From the NCBI GenBank assembly GCA_023846275.1, contig JAIUJO010000231.1, forward strand, positions 433,001 to 497,000: a stretch of 64,000 bases of DNA, given 5' to 3'. Positions 23,871-36,930 of the stretch are shown here, one piece after another. The first letter of the stretch is position 1; every line of letters begins with the position of its first letter. The DNA comes from Vanilla planifolia. Lineage: Eukaryota; Streptophyta; Magnoliopsida; Asparagales; Orchidaceae. The notes below the pieces were generated by a model that worked only from the letters and a program-made list of their open reading frames with translations, was not told where the DNA came from and did no database searches. The position numbers and the translations under genes were made by a program.

Positions 23871-24154
23871 TTGTATGTTATGTTCATATAAGATTAATCC
23901 AATGTACAATGATGTAGCAATTCTACATACCCATTATTAATATAATAGTTGCACACAAACAACATAATTATTATAGAACGATAGCTATATGTTTGATTCA
24001 TTCTAAGTCTTGCTTATAAGTGAATCATACTGGCATGAACATAGATAGATCATCGTCATTCTATAATGTAGAACTTTGATATCTAGTTCAATTTGGTAAT
24101 GGTTGTACTCTCAAATTACAAATGTCATCTTCATACATCATGAGAAGCACACAT
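23871..24154. other. Unassigned, between IGS relic and satellite
   Basis: AT-rich single-copy-looking stretch. It may be the remains of the IGS; no repeat or gene is visible. Confidence 0.4.
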
Positions 24155-27100
24155 TTTATTATCTATTTTTAGGATTTTAACACACTTTATGATTCATTTT
24201 TATTCTAATCAAATTTTTTATCAAGGAGTGTATGCTCAATCTTGTTAGTATAATATAATATAATTTTCCCACATAACTTATCTTATTCCTTCAATTTTTT
24301 TATTCGTTTATTTTTCTAGAAAAAACGAAACCTCCTCACATTTGGCCTTTATTTTGCTATGAATTGGTTACATTACAATTCTTTAATTTATCTCATTTAG
24401 GATTTAATATAAATTTATTTAATATTAAAATAATAAATTATTATTCTTTAAAATAATTTATTTTTATTTTCTAGAAATTGTAATAGTGGCTCTATCAAGA
24501 TGAAAAAGATATCATTAAACTAATCTTAAAGTGTCCTTTTTAACAACAAATATATATTTTTTATTTTTCAAATATTTTATTTTCTAAGAGTTTGGCATGT
24601 ATTATGAGATATTTTTGTTCATAAATAATTTGAAGATCATGGATGATATACTTTATCTCCATATTATCTTTGAATGCACTTTGTCGTTCAAGTTGTCTCA
24701 TTTTTTCAAAGTTTGATGTTTGCTTTGGTTATATTTCTATTGTATGTCCTTTATTTTGATTTGATTTGGTTATATTACTTTAAAATAATTTATATCATTT
24801 TAGCATTAATATATATCTACTTAATATTAAAAATTAAAAAAATTATGGTTCTTTATGTTTATTCTCATTGATTATTCATAGTAAATTCAAATTATGTTTT
24901 TGGAGAAAAATAAAACAACATTGGACTTGTCATAATGAGTACTAACTAATTAAATATTTATTTTTTATATCTAAAATATTTTATTTAATCTTTTATTTTG
25001 GTAGACTTTATGGGACATTTTGATTCATCCAAGTTTTGATGGTTAAAGATATTATGCAAGATCTTTTATTATCTTAGAATGTAGCTTCCTCATGTAAATT
25101 ATCTTCTTTCTTCAATTATTTTTTATTTGCTTATATAAATATGAAACATTAATTCCTCTTTTTTCTAACCTTTACATTTATTATATTGGATTAAATTACA
25201 TTAATTCAACCAATACTATTTCTACTTTATTATATACATGCTTAAAATTAAAATAATAATATATTATTTTTTAAGATTTTTACTTTGATAATTTGTCTTA
25301 ATTGAAGACGATGTGTAATAGAGATGACATAAATGTCAATGGGCACGTCTCGATAAGCTCCACCAAATTAAATATTCATTTTTATACTTTTAATTTTTTA
25401 TTTTGTAATATTTTTTGTACACGTTCAAAGATATTTTGATTCATACATGATTTGGAGATTGAGGATGTTATATTCGAACATTTTACTATCTAAAAAATAT
25501 TTTAAAAAAAGGTGATCTCAATTCTTTCAATTTTTTCTTTGATTTGTTTATAATATTATGAAACTCTACATCATCTCTCACACGACATTTGCACTGCTTT
25601 GATTTGGTTATCGTATGTTGTTTTCATTTAATTTAATTTTTGCTTTATTATATATTTTCTCAATATTAAAATAAAAATTTTATTTTTTCCACAATAATTC
25701 CAAAGGGGGTTTAATTAAGATGTTGAAAAAGTCATTTGCGTGATCCCAACGAGCTCCGTTGAATTAATATTCATTTGAATATTTGTAAATATTTTATTTT
25801 TTATTAGTTTGGCATTCTTAATAAGAAATTTTTATTTGGATAAGATTTGGTGATGGATGATGTTATGCTCGATTTCTTTAATATCTTATTTTATAACTTT
25901 CCCATAGCCTTTATCTCCTTTTTTTAGATTTTTTTTTATTATGTTATGCTACTGTCTAATTGTAAATCTCCTCTTATGTGATAATTTCATTTTTTTGATT
26001 TAGTTAATTTACATTTCTTAAATTTATCATAGTTCAACTTTAATATATGTTTACTAAATTTTTCATTAATAATTTATTATTATTTTTACTTATTTCTTTT
26101 GGAAAACGATTGTAATTCAAATTAAGATTAGAGTGACATGAAGCAATTGTCAATGTATTTGTCTCAGTAGGCTATATCAGAATAAATATTCATTTCCATA
26201 TTTTTATGTATTTTATATTCCATGGTTTTCACATAATTGACAAGAAATTTGATTTATAATTGATTTGACCATCGATGCTGTTTCACTCAATCCCTATGGT
26301 ATCATTGATTGGAACATTCCTAAATTATTAAACATATTTCTTCAAAATTTTCCCTATTGTTTTCATTTTTTTATGCAACTCATAATCTTCTTAGGTTTGG
26401 TTTACATAACTTTGTTTTTGATATATTATGTTGCATAAATTTATTTAATTTTAATTTTTAATATATACTTAATTACTATTAAAATTTTAATTTCTTAATT
26501 TTATGGATTTTGGCAATTCGCATAAATTCAAAAATAGATTTGATGGAGACAAGATTAACTTTGTTGGATTTATCTTGATGATTGTTACTCAATTACATAT
26601 CATTTTTATATTTTTAAAATATTTTATTGTTTATGGTTTTGGCAAGTTTTGCTAGAAAATTTTATTTGCATCAAGATTTCCTGATCAAGGTTATCACACT
26701 CGATTTCCTTTGTTTATTGGAATGGAGCTATACTATACAATTTATCTCAAAGCTTCCACTTTTATTTTATTATATTACTATGTAAATAAAATCTCATGTC
26801 ATGTGACATTTTCTTAATATTAAAATAATAGTTTATTGCTATTTATATTTGTTTACTTAGTAAGTTATTACAAATCTAAATTAGGTCTGATGTACATGAA
26901 ACAAAAGTCTTTATATTCATCTTGATCAACTCTATGAAATGAAATACCTTTACGAGTTGTGATTCATACAAAATTTGATAATTGAAGACATTACACTCAA
27001 CCTTCTTAATATCTTGAATGCAAGTATTCCACTCAATGTCTCATGTTTGATATTTTTTCTTTTTCTTTGGTTTTATTATTATGTAACTCTAAATCTTTTC

Positions 27101-29575
27101 TTATAAATTATATTATTAGTTTGCTATATTATATTTCTTTAATTTATGTAATTTTTGCTGTTAAATATATAAAAAGAATAATTTATTATTAATTATTATT
27201 ATGTACTTTGGTAATTAATAGTAATTCCAAACAAGGTCTCATCAAGGCATAACAAGCATCATTGAACAACTCAACCAACTCTACCCAATCATATATTTAG
27301 GTTTGTGCTTTTAAATATTTTTAATTTGAATGGGCTTGGTAAGCATTACAAGACATTTTGATTCATACTTAATATGGTGATTAAGGATTTTACTTTAGGA
27401 CATTTGCGTATCACAAAATGCAATTATGCCATAGAATTTGTCTCATTTCTTTAGAGTTTCTCCATTTATTTAGTTATATTACTATCAAGTTCTAAATCTC
27501 TCCTCCTATGACATTTACAACATTTTGTTTTTTTTCTAATTTACATTATTTAAATTTATGTGACTTCAAGTTTAATATATATTTAGTTAATATTAAAATT
27601 ATAATTATTTTTATTTAAGACAATTCACTTTCGTAATTCCTAGTAATTCCAAACATGGTTTAAACGACAAGAAACAAACGTAGTTCCACAAATCATAACG
27701 AGCTCTATCCATTAAATATTTAATTATTTTATTTTTAAAATATATTATTTTCATGGTTTTTAGTATGGCTTATGAGAGATTTATATTCACAGATAATTTT
27801 ATACTTAAGTATATTATGCATGATCTCTTTAGTATCTTATAATGCAACTTTCTAATATAATTATCTCATTTATTCAAAATTTTTCTTTGATTTGAATATA
27901 TTACAATGTAAGTCAACATCTCCTTTTGTGTTATCATTACATTTCTTTGTTTTGGTTACATTATATTTTTTCAATTAATCTTATTTTAGCTTTAATATGT
28001 ATCTTGTAATAATAAAACAATAATTTATTATTAATTATGACTTATTTTTTGTAATTCACAAAATTTCATAACTAGTGTAGATCTAAACGAAACAAAATCA
28101 TTAAACTTGTTATGATAATTTTTATCCAATTAAGCATTTTATTTCTATATTTTTAATTATTTTATTTCTAAATCATTGGTTTATAAAATATTTCAATTCA
28201 TGCATGATTTAATAATCAATTATATTACACTTGATCTCTTTAGGATATTGGAATACATTTTTTGTTGGAATATATCTTTTAAATTTCTCATTTTAGCTCT
28301 AATAAATATTTACTTAAAATCGAAATAATAATTTAATAATGTTTAAGATTATTTAATTTGGTAATTAAAAAAAATCCAAATATTGTTTAATTTATGAATA
28401 AGATATATTGTTGTATTCATCTTGATAAGGGCTACCTAATTAAACATTTATTTCTATATTTTTTTAAATATTTTATTTTCTAAGACTGTGGAATGCTTTA
28501 AAAGACTTTTATTTGTATTGAATTTGACAAACATGGATGTTAACACTCAATCTTCTTAGTATCTTTAAATGCAACACTTTTGAAGACAATTTAACTCATT
28601 TACTCCAATTTATTTGTACTTAGATATATTATGATTTAACTTTACATCTCTACATAAGTGACATTTTCATCGCTTTGATTTGATTATACTACATTGCTTC
28701 AAATTATCTCATTTCAGCTTGATTATATATTTTCTCTGTATTTAAAAATTTATTGGTTGTTATTTATTTCTATATACCTTTTTACCTGTAGTAATTCCAA
28801 TCAAAGTCCAATCAAGATAACACAAAAATCATTGGACTCTTCTTGATGAGCACGACACAATTAAAAACTCATTTATACTTTTATTAATTCTTTATTTTCA
28901 TGGGCCTTGGCACACTTTATGAAGTATTTTAATTCATACTCTATCTCTTTAGTAACTTGGAATGTAACATTTGCCTAAACTTAATCTCATCTATTAAGTT
29001 TTTTTCTTTGATTTGGTTAACCAGCTATTTAACTCTAAACATCTCCCATTTGACCTTTACATTCATTTGATTTAATAATATTTGATTTTTTTTATTTATT
29101 TTAATTAAGTTTCAATTTACAAAACTTAATATTAAAAATTTGAATTTATTTTTATTTAAAGTAATTTTTATTGGTAAATCTTTGTAATTTCAAATGAGGA
29201 TAAATAGAGATGAAGCAAATTTTATTCAAGTCATCCCAATGCACTTCATCTAATTAAATATTCAATATTTTGCAAAGAAACATTCTCATATAAGTTAACT
29301 AATCTTTTGAAATATTTCAAATTGATTTTGTTATATTTCCATGTAGCTCTAAATCTCTTTACATGTGATCTTTAAATCAATTTTATTTTGTTATATTATT
29401 TTTTTTTAATTTATCAAGTTTGTACTTTAAACTGTACTTACATCATGCAAAAAAACTAATCTATTATTAATTGTTCTCTATGACTTCTATAATTTATAGT
29501 AATTATAAATTGGGACTAATCAAGATGAAACAATGGTCATAAATCTCAACTTGAGAAGCTCTATCTAATTAAATA
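24155..29575 (+). repeat. Diverged ~405-bp tandem satellite, block 1 (plus orientation)
   Basis: About 13-14 monomers lie head to tail. The marker 'tctcatttcttcaattttt' and its variants recurs near 24,282, 24,695, 25,101, 25,511, 25,911, 26,325, 26,741, 27,040, 27,440, 27,860, 28,588, 28,981 and 29,298, giving most spacings of 400-416 bases and a few shortened units of ~300-320. Each monomer includes, in order: an A/T-rich opening after 'ctctatccaattaaatatt', 'tttggcatgctttatgagat', 'gatgatcaaggatgttacac', the marker, two copies of 'tttgatttggttatattac' ~75 bases apart, 'taatattaaaataataattt', and 'gtaattccaaatgaggt'. Monomers differ greatly, so the array is old. No protein is encoded. Confidence 0.92.
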
Positions 29576-29879
29576 AATAATAATAAAATAAATTTTCATT
29601 TTAATATTAAGTAAATCTTTATTTAAGGTAAATTAAGATTACTTTAAGCATTGTAATGTAACTAAAGAAAGGACATTTAAATGTTAAACAAGATGAGATT
29701 TACAATCACATAACAATATAAGAAAATAAATGCAAACAAATGTGAAAATTTAACATAACCTTTTTAGGAAAGCTTTGCACTGAAGTACTATGAAATCAAC
29801 CATAAAATCCTCTTTTGTCAAGTCATGTGCAAAATGAAGTACATTGTAAAAAAATGCCAAACTACTATATATATATATA

Positions 29880-29917
<38 letters not shown>

Positions 29918-31600
29918 TGAGTGTGTGTGTGTGTGTGTGTGTATGTTTATGTATATGTATATGTACATATGTATTATATATATTTGTAAATGAATTTTTA
30001 ATTTGATAGTGCTCATTGAGTTAAGTCCAACCACATTTGCTACATCTTGATTAGCTGTTATATGTAATTACAATTAATTATCAAAATGAATAAGAATTTC
30101 CAAAAAAAATTATTATCATCAAATTTAGAAAACATATATTAAACCTTAAATGAGAAAAATTGAGGCAAATTAAAAGTTAGACAGTGATGTAACAAATTTA
30201 AAGTAAAATTATTAAAGAAATGAGATATGCTATATCAGAATATTGTATTGTAAAAGACTAAAGATATGGACTATAACAGATTCAATTGTCAAGTCATGCA
30301 TGAATAAAAATACCCTGCATGTATGCAAAAATCCTACAAAATAAAATATTTAAAAATTTATAACCTATTGAATAAAGCTCATCGAGATCAGTCTTGCAAT
30401 ATTTGTTTCTTCTATATTAATCTAATTTTTAATTACCATAAATAGTCAAACTAAATAAATATAATTAATAATAAATCTATTTTTTTAATATTAAGTAAAT
30501 ATAAATTAAAACGATGTGAGCTAAATTGAAGCGAAGCAATATAATTAAATAAAAGTAGTGCAACGGTGGCTTGTTGTGGAAATTTAAAGGTACATGGTAA
30601 TACAACCAACCCAAGGGGAAAAGCTGCAAGAAATGGTATAATTATCAAAAGTTACATTCCAATGCTATATTGAGACATACTGTGACATCCTCGAAGTTCA
30701 AAGTTGGTATGAATCAATATATTTAGTAAATCAAGTCAAAACCCTAAAAACAAAAATAATTTAAAATATACAAAATGAATATTTAATTAGACAAAGCTTA
30801 TTTGAATGAGGCAAACAACATTTATTTAATCTTGATCAACATCAAATGGAATCACTACAAATAATAAAAATGATCATCAAATAAATTGTAAGTCAAAATA
30901 TCTCAAACTGTGTAAATAATAATTTTTTAGATAACTACTATCCAAAAAAAGTCAAATGACACTTGTTTTGTTTAAGTTTGAGCTTATTTAGAATTATTAT
31001 GAATTACCAAAATAAATAAAAATAAGAAATAAAAAATTAATATAATATAGCATAAATGTAATGCAAATGTTACACAAGTAGTTCTATAGCTACATAGCAA
31101 TACAGGTAAATCAAAGAAAAAAAATTTGAGAAAAGGAGATAATGTCTTTTGGAAAAAAGTTTTCTAAGACACTTATGACTTTGATTATAGCATCCTTATT
31201 CATCAAATTAAGTGAGAATTAAAATCTCTAGCAAAGCATACTAAACCATTAAAAATAAAATACTTAAAAATGTATAAATAAATGATAGAACTTCTCAAGG
31301 TGGGTCAAATGATTTTTATTTAACCATGATGTGACCTCATTTAAAGTTTTGACAATTTTTCAAATTAAAATTGAACAAATAATGAAAAATAATTTTCTAA
31401 TTACATAGTAGTATAATGAATTTAAAAAAATAAAAAGAAACGACATAAATTGTTTAAGAAAGTTATGGTCCAAGTTATGAAGGAGATTAAGTTTAGAAAC
31501 CTCAACAATTAAAAAGTTATTGATCAAAATGTAGCTTAAAGAAAGAAAAAATCCTTGAAAAAATATTTAAAATTATATAAATCAATATTTACAAACTTTG
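29576..31600 (-). repeat. ~405-bp satellite, block 2 (inverted)
   Basis: From ~29,576 the same monomer continues on the other strand: 'taatattaagtaaat', 'gtaatataaccaaatcaaa'-like strings, 'gaaatgagata' (~30,213), 'acatcctcgaagttc' (~30,685) and 'aatatttaattagacaaagctt' (~30,778) are reverse complements of block 1 landmarks. About 4-5 units are present, fading out near 31,600. The first unit is interrupted by a dinucleotide microsatellite. Confidence 0.88.
29864..29985. repeat. (AT)n-(TG)n-(TA)n microsatellite
   Basis: A short AT run (~29,864-29,880) is followed by a long, slightly interrupted TG run (29,882-29,942) and TA/TG-rich sequence to ~29,985. It lies within an inverted satellite monomer ~290 bases from the strand-switch point. 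The short open frames read across it on both strands are artefacts of the repeat. Confidence 0.97.
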
Positions 31601-33840
31601 GATGAAATGGAGTGTTTTTTTAGCAGTGAAGTATAAATGTTATCTAGTATGTGTGATAAGATATTTAGACTTGAAATCAAAATAATTTAATTCTTTTAAG
31701 TTTTTTATTTAAAAAATAAACACCTTATATATATATATATAGTAGAAGGGAAAGATAAATCAAAAATATTTTAAATGGGGAACAAGATGTGATTGATAAT
31801 GAACTTGCTCATTAAAAGACACAAAAATGAATAAAACTGGTAAACAATTTTGAGGAAGGTATAGGGGACAAACTTTACATGCAAAGGTTGGAAAATAATT
31901 CTTAGAAATTAAAAAGTTGAGGCTTCTATTTGAAATTTTTATTATTTTGAGAAGATTTATTAAATTTTCAAATTAAGTTCGTTAGTGGTATGAAAAGAGT
32001 TTCATTATAGGGCAATTTCCCTATTGTGTTTGGTGGGAACACAAGAAATAGTAATTGGGATTTATTCAAACAAATATATAGAAAAAAGTTTTCAATCCAC
32101 ATATCTGTTTGATGATCTAATCAATTGGTCGAATGATCAAAGCAAACTATAAGGACGTTGGAGAAGTTTATGTAATATTATCATTTTATTAAGATTAAAT
32201 TATTCATTCAAAATTTCTTATGGTTCAACACTATTAATAGTTTTTCTCTAAAGTCTCTACCATGTACAAATTAGTGTTTAATAAAGATTTGATAGGTTTC
32301 AAATGGCTTAAGAAACGCATTAAATTCTCTGACAATGACATATAGAGAAATAAAAAATTGATATCATATAAACTATAGGTGTTTAATTTTTATCAAATGA
32401 ACACTTAATCATTTAATGATTTTGAAAATTTGGCGTTTTGGGTCAATAAATGTTCCAATACAAAATTTTTCCTTTTGATTAATACCTCTAAATTAGTAAG
32501 ACAATGAGATTAAATCTTGGTATATGCTAGAGAGAAATAGAGAAGAAATATATTGTTTTTAATTAAAAACTTGTGGTAGATTCATGAAAAAAATCTAATC
32601 TGTGTAAGCTATGAATAAGATTTTTGAAATAATAAGAAATATCTGAGAAGGGAAATGAAAAGTTAAACTGAGGTAAGAAAACTACAGAGTTAAGCTATGC
32701 ATCTTCTTAATTTATTAATCACGGATTGAATGCTTGAGGATAGGCATTCAAAACATTTCATAGTAAAATTTTCTTATTTTAGTGAACTTTTAATTAGATT
32801 ATAGTTAAAAATGTTCTTTTTAATATGATTGGATGTACTATCTCCAATGACATGCATATGCTTGATTGTTCTTAGTAATTATATAAAGTAAATAAAAAAA
32901 TGACAACCCAAGAAAACTTTGTCACAATGGAAACAAAATGATATGATTCATACATTTAATTCATCAAACCATTTCATGTAGGATCCATATTGAGTTATTT
33001 TGTGAAGTGGAAATTTTCTTTGGTTTGTTTTTTACACTAATATCCAAACTTGTGGCATGACCCTGCACTTGTATTCCCTTATGTAATGACTTACACCATT
33101 TTTTTTGATATTATTTGCATGTCCTAAGGATGCACAACTTGGTGCACCACTAAAGCAGTGGCTAGAGGTAAGATTAAAAAGGTAATGTTCGACAAGCTAT
33201 CAAAAAAAATTATCAACATTGAAATAATTTCATTTTCAATAGCTATCAAATATTATTTAGGAATTTATTTATCTTTCATGTGTTGGCATTTATTTATCTT
33301 TCTTTACAGGTTTTATTATTTTTTATTTTACTTTCTATTTTTTTATCATTTTTTCTTTTGTTATCGGGATTCTTATCGTAATTTGTTAAATTACTTTCAT
33401 ATTATAAAATTACATATTACATCTTCTAGTTTTGGATATAAAATAGTGAGGTTTTCTTATTTCTCATTTATGCACTAGTGATGTAAGGACACTCTGTTAT
33501 GTTTATGAAAAAGAAAACCTCTACCATTTCTCATGTGATTGCTTGGTAGAAAAGTTTTTCAGACAATATTGTGTGCACTAAAGACATGTATTTTTTAGAG
33601 ATTTATGGTTTACATTTCAAATTAAATCTCATATTTTTTTTAAGGATTCTTTGAAATCATTTATATGTTAGCATAGGGAAAAATATATAGTGTTTGTTGG
33701 TAAGGTACGTGCTAATGAGAAAGAAGCTCCTGAATTTAAAATTGCATTTTTCTTTTAAAAAGTCATACTTTTCTTAAATTTTAGAAGGCAAAATACAACT
33801 CTTGAAGATTGTTTTCAAGTACATCATATGAAAGATTAAC
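31601..33840. other. Unassigned AT-rich stretch
   Basis: No satellite landmark and no conserved coding signal that I can support. A 106-codon open frame at 33,158-33,478 plus is rich in F, Y and L and reads as low-complexity AT sequence. Some of this may be the eroded internal part of the Copia element whose gag lies just beyond it. Confidence 0.4.
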
Positions 33841-36360
33841 TATGTATGTCAACTCTTTTAGACTTGTGGTCTAATTCCACTAGGAAGAGTTCACCACATC
33901 ATCACTCATTGACGAAGTTGATGACTCATTATGATTAGAATCCCTCCAAGTAGCTATTATTTCCTTGTTTTTCTTTTTTGGTAGGCACTTCATCCATGTT
34001 AACCAAAGTTTCTTATAATCATTGTAGATCAGTTCATTTGTTTTTTTCTTTAACTACTTTGCTCCTCAATAAATTCATGAAATAAGAGTAATAGGAAAAA
34101 TTAGAGTACCTTTACCACTTTATGTCATGCATCAAAAGAGTAAGAGTTTTATTTTCCATTTATTTAAATTATAAAAAGTGTAGTACCAAAAGTTCAAGAT
34201 ACAAATTGTTTGGATCAAGTTTTTCTTCCATGATTTCCTTATATTCATGTACACATACGTAGAAAGTATGACACTTGTTGTAGATTTTCCAGTTGCTATA
34301 AATGTAAACAAAATACAACTTTGTAATAGAATAAGAGGGTTCACTTTTTATTTCCTTTATATTTATAAAAGAACTATTTATAAACTGCATTAAAATTTAA
34401 TTTAAAATCTAAATTAAAATCTATAATTGTAGTAAAAATATTCAACATGCATCTACAATGAGTTCTCTTAATTTCTAGTTATACTGAGTGAAGCATGCAG
34501 ATATTCTTAAGAATTTGGAGCAAAGGTTTTGAAACAATAATGGATTTTTAATGACAAAACTTGTACAAAGTGTTTAAAAATTTCTAGTCATATTTTGCTT
34601 TAATGTTGTCTATCAAAATATATGTTGTGTGCTAAGAGTTCATGTTGTGATGATAAGTGATGATGCACTTCAAGAATTTTCAATATCCATGAACTTATTA
34701 CATTGGAAAGAAAATTTTCTATGAACATGATTTTAAGCAAAAGCATTTGAAACAAAAATTTTGAACTTTAAAAATATTATTATTTCTTTCACATTCATGC
34801 TAATATATAATGCAAGTTTATGTCTTGTGATTTTAAATACATTTAAGTATCTTGCTTTTCCTTTTCTTCAACTCTTCATATAAACAATATACTTTTTTTT
34901 TAAAATTTACATTTTTTAAAAATTTCTTTAAAGAGTTGACTACTCAATGAAGTTACTTTCTAATTCGTAATCAAATATTTTACTTTGCTCATCATTATCA
35001 CTCATAGATCTCTAATTGCTTTGCATACAACACATTCTCTTCTTCCCCATTTCCTTCACTTCAACGGAATGATCCATGCTTTTCTATGAGAAAAAAATTT
35101 ATCTCTTCATCATTCCCCAAATTATTTAAATCTTTTGATGTTGATTTGAATAATTCAAAGTGGAGATAATGGCCAACTTCTCATCTTTTTGAATTTTCTG
35201 AATTCGTAGAAGTGTATCTAAATTTTTTTTTGAATTTCTTTCTTTTGCTCAACTTTTTTTTTCTATTTTTTAGCTTTTCATTTGCTAAGTTTTGAACTAT
35301 TTGGGATAAACTTCTAGAAAGGAGTCCTAGCTCCATATTACTTGATTATTTATCTTCAAAATAAGATGTAGTCGCCCTTAATGCCAAGTCTTCTTTCTCC
35401 TTCAGCACTTGTTGTCATCTCTTTTCTGTTGTGATTGCTATCACATTAGTTATGACATGACCAAGTGGCTCATCTGCTACAAGAAATTAAGGTTCTTAGA
35501 GGCATTAATTATGGTCATAGAAAAATAAAACACTTTAATAATCATTTCAAGTAGCTTAATCATTTGCTTGACATTACTGGATACTTTACCAAAACTTTTG
35601 AAACCATTAACCCATTTTGTAAATCTAGAATTACTTTATTTGTTGTTCTCCTTCATTACCCAAAATATCTCATACTAATGCATATGCAAATTAATGTTAT
35701 GTGCTTTAACTTTAGTGACACCTCTATAGCTATCATCACGCTTTCCACAAAGTTTATGGGAAGCTTATGGTTCACAATCCTATTAAAATTACTTATGAAG
35801 TGACAATAATATGTGATATGCCAAGTTTAGCACTAAGTAGATCTCTATGTTTTTCTTATGGGGTGTGTTCATGTAATTCCCTTTCAATAATTCCATTATT
35901 AACTATTTTAGATGGACATTAAAAAGCATTATCAATGATATGTCGTAAATCAATAACTATCTATTAAATAAAATTTGTATTTTGTATTTCCAATGCCACA
36001 AAATGCCATTTAAATAATGAAGGATGATGGTATGAACCTTTTTCTCCCAAATGTCTTATTGATTAACAATTGTGTGAGTCATCATAAGGAACTTTTGTAT
36101 AATAGTGTCTCTAGAAACAATGTTTGCATGATAAATTATGTTAGAATTGTAGTTGTCAATGGAAGAGATGGTTGAATCAAAAGACATAAATTTTTGGAAC
36201 CTTCCATAATGTTTTGGATGGCTTTCAATGGCTAAAAAACACACGAATGACTCTTTAATGGATGTTTTTCAATAACGTAAAATCTTCTCATACTAGTCAT
36301 TACCCATTGAAAATGAACAAAATATTCCCAATATTCGAAGCATTACATGTTTTGTTAAGT
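33841..36360 (-). pseudogene. Copia-type gag pseudogene (UBN2-like domain and lysine-rich knuckle region)
   Basis: On the minus strand, ~35,560-35,760 encodes TKVKAHNINLHMH.YEIF and then NGFKSFGKVSSNVKQMIK, matching the 'QVKESKINLLVH.YE.F ... FT.IINGLK.LGK.YSN...VRKIL' strings of Copia gag (UBN2). Farther downstream, ~33,880-34,030, it reads YKKLWLTWMKCLPKKKNKEI followed by ATWRDSNHNESSTSSMSDD, matching the decayed CCHC box and 'KKKKA..ATWSDSD.SSSDEE' tail of Sirevirus-like gag. The ~1.4 kb between the two blocks is longer than expected, suggesting an insertion. The family protein packages element RNA. All frames are broken. Confidence 0.68.
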
Positions 36361-36879
36361 ACTATTATTTGTTTATATACTGTATATTAAATAAAATGTA
36401 TCATATGAATCCTCTAGTTTGGCTAACGATATAGGACCAACAACAAAATTAATGATTTGTATTATGTATAAATCATCATATATTGAATGAACATCTTGGG
36501 TTCATGTTATGCACTTTACACACTATCCATTTTGCTAATGTTGAAAAAAATTTAATTGCATGTACGATAGAATTAGAATGAACGCTTTGAAATAAAACTT
36601 TAACAATACCTACAATGCTCTAAATCTACATGCTTATTAAGTTTAACTAAACGTAATACATATACAATTAGAATGAAAAGCTTTTAAATTAATTCAGTTC
36701 ACATATCATACTCTCAATCAACAAGCATATTGACTTGAACTAAATGTATTGCTCTTTAATGGATAATACGCCATATTTTATATAGACTTTAAGTCATTTT
36801 TTATATTTTGCAAAGTATGAATTTGGTTCGTTATCTATAAATGCATAAAAAATTTTGATCTTTAATATGGCATTTTTAT

Positions 36880-36930
36880 AATCCTAGGACTGTTTTTGAT
36901 GTAATCTTTGGCTCACAATCTACAAGAGAG
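36880..36930 (-). other. LTR/primer-binding-site junction relic (element alpha)
   Basis: The minus strand here matches the junction at 40,427-40,470 and resembles the end of Copia LTRs ('..caattcacccc..') followed by an initiator-tRNA-type primer site (TGGTATCAGAGC), here much decayed. It is called mainly by alignment with the second copy and by its place between an LTR-like repeat and gag. Confidence 0.4.

Noticed and set aside
29750..30034. Open frames on both strands rich in HT or CV repeats
   Set aside because: They are translations of the TG/CA microsatellite.
24155..31600. CRISPR-like or short regularly spaced repeats
   Set aside because: The periodicity comes from ~405-bp satellite monomers; there are no short identical repeats with unique spacers, and the context is a eukaryotic genome.
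33158..33478. 106-codon open frame on the plus strand
   Set aside because: It is dominated by F, Y, L and I from A/T-rich sequence. The first residues faintly recall the R/K-rich tail of Gypsy polyproteins, but nothing else supports that.
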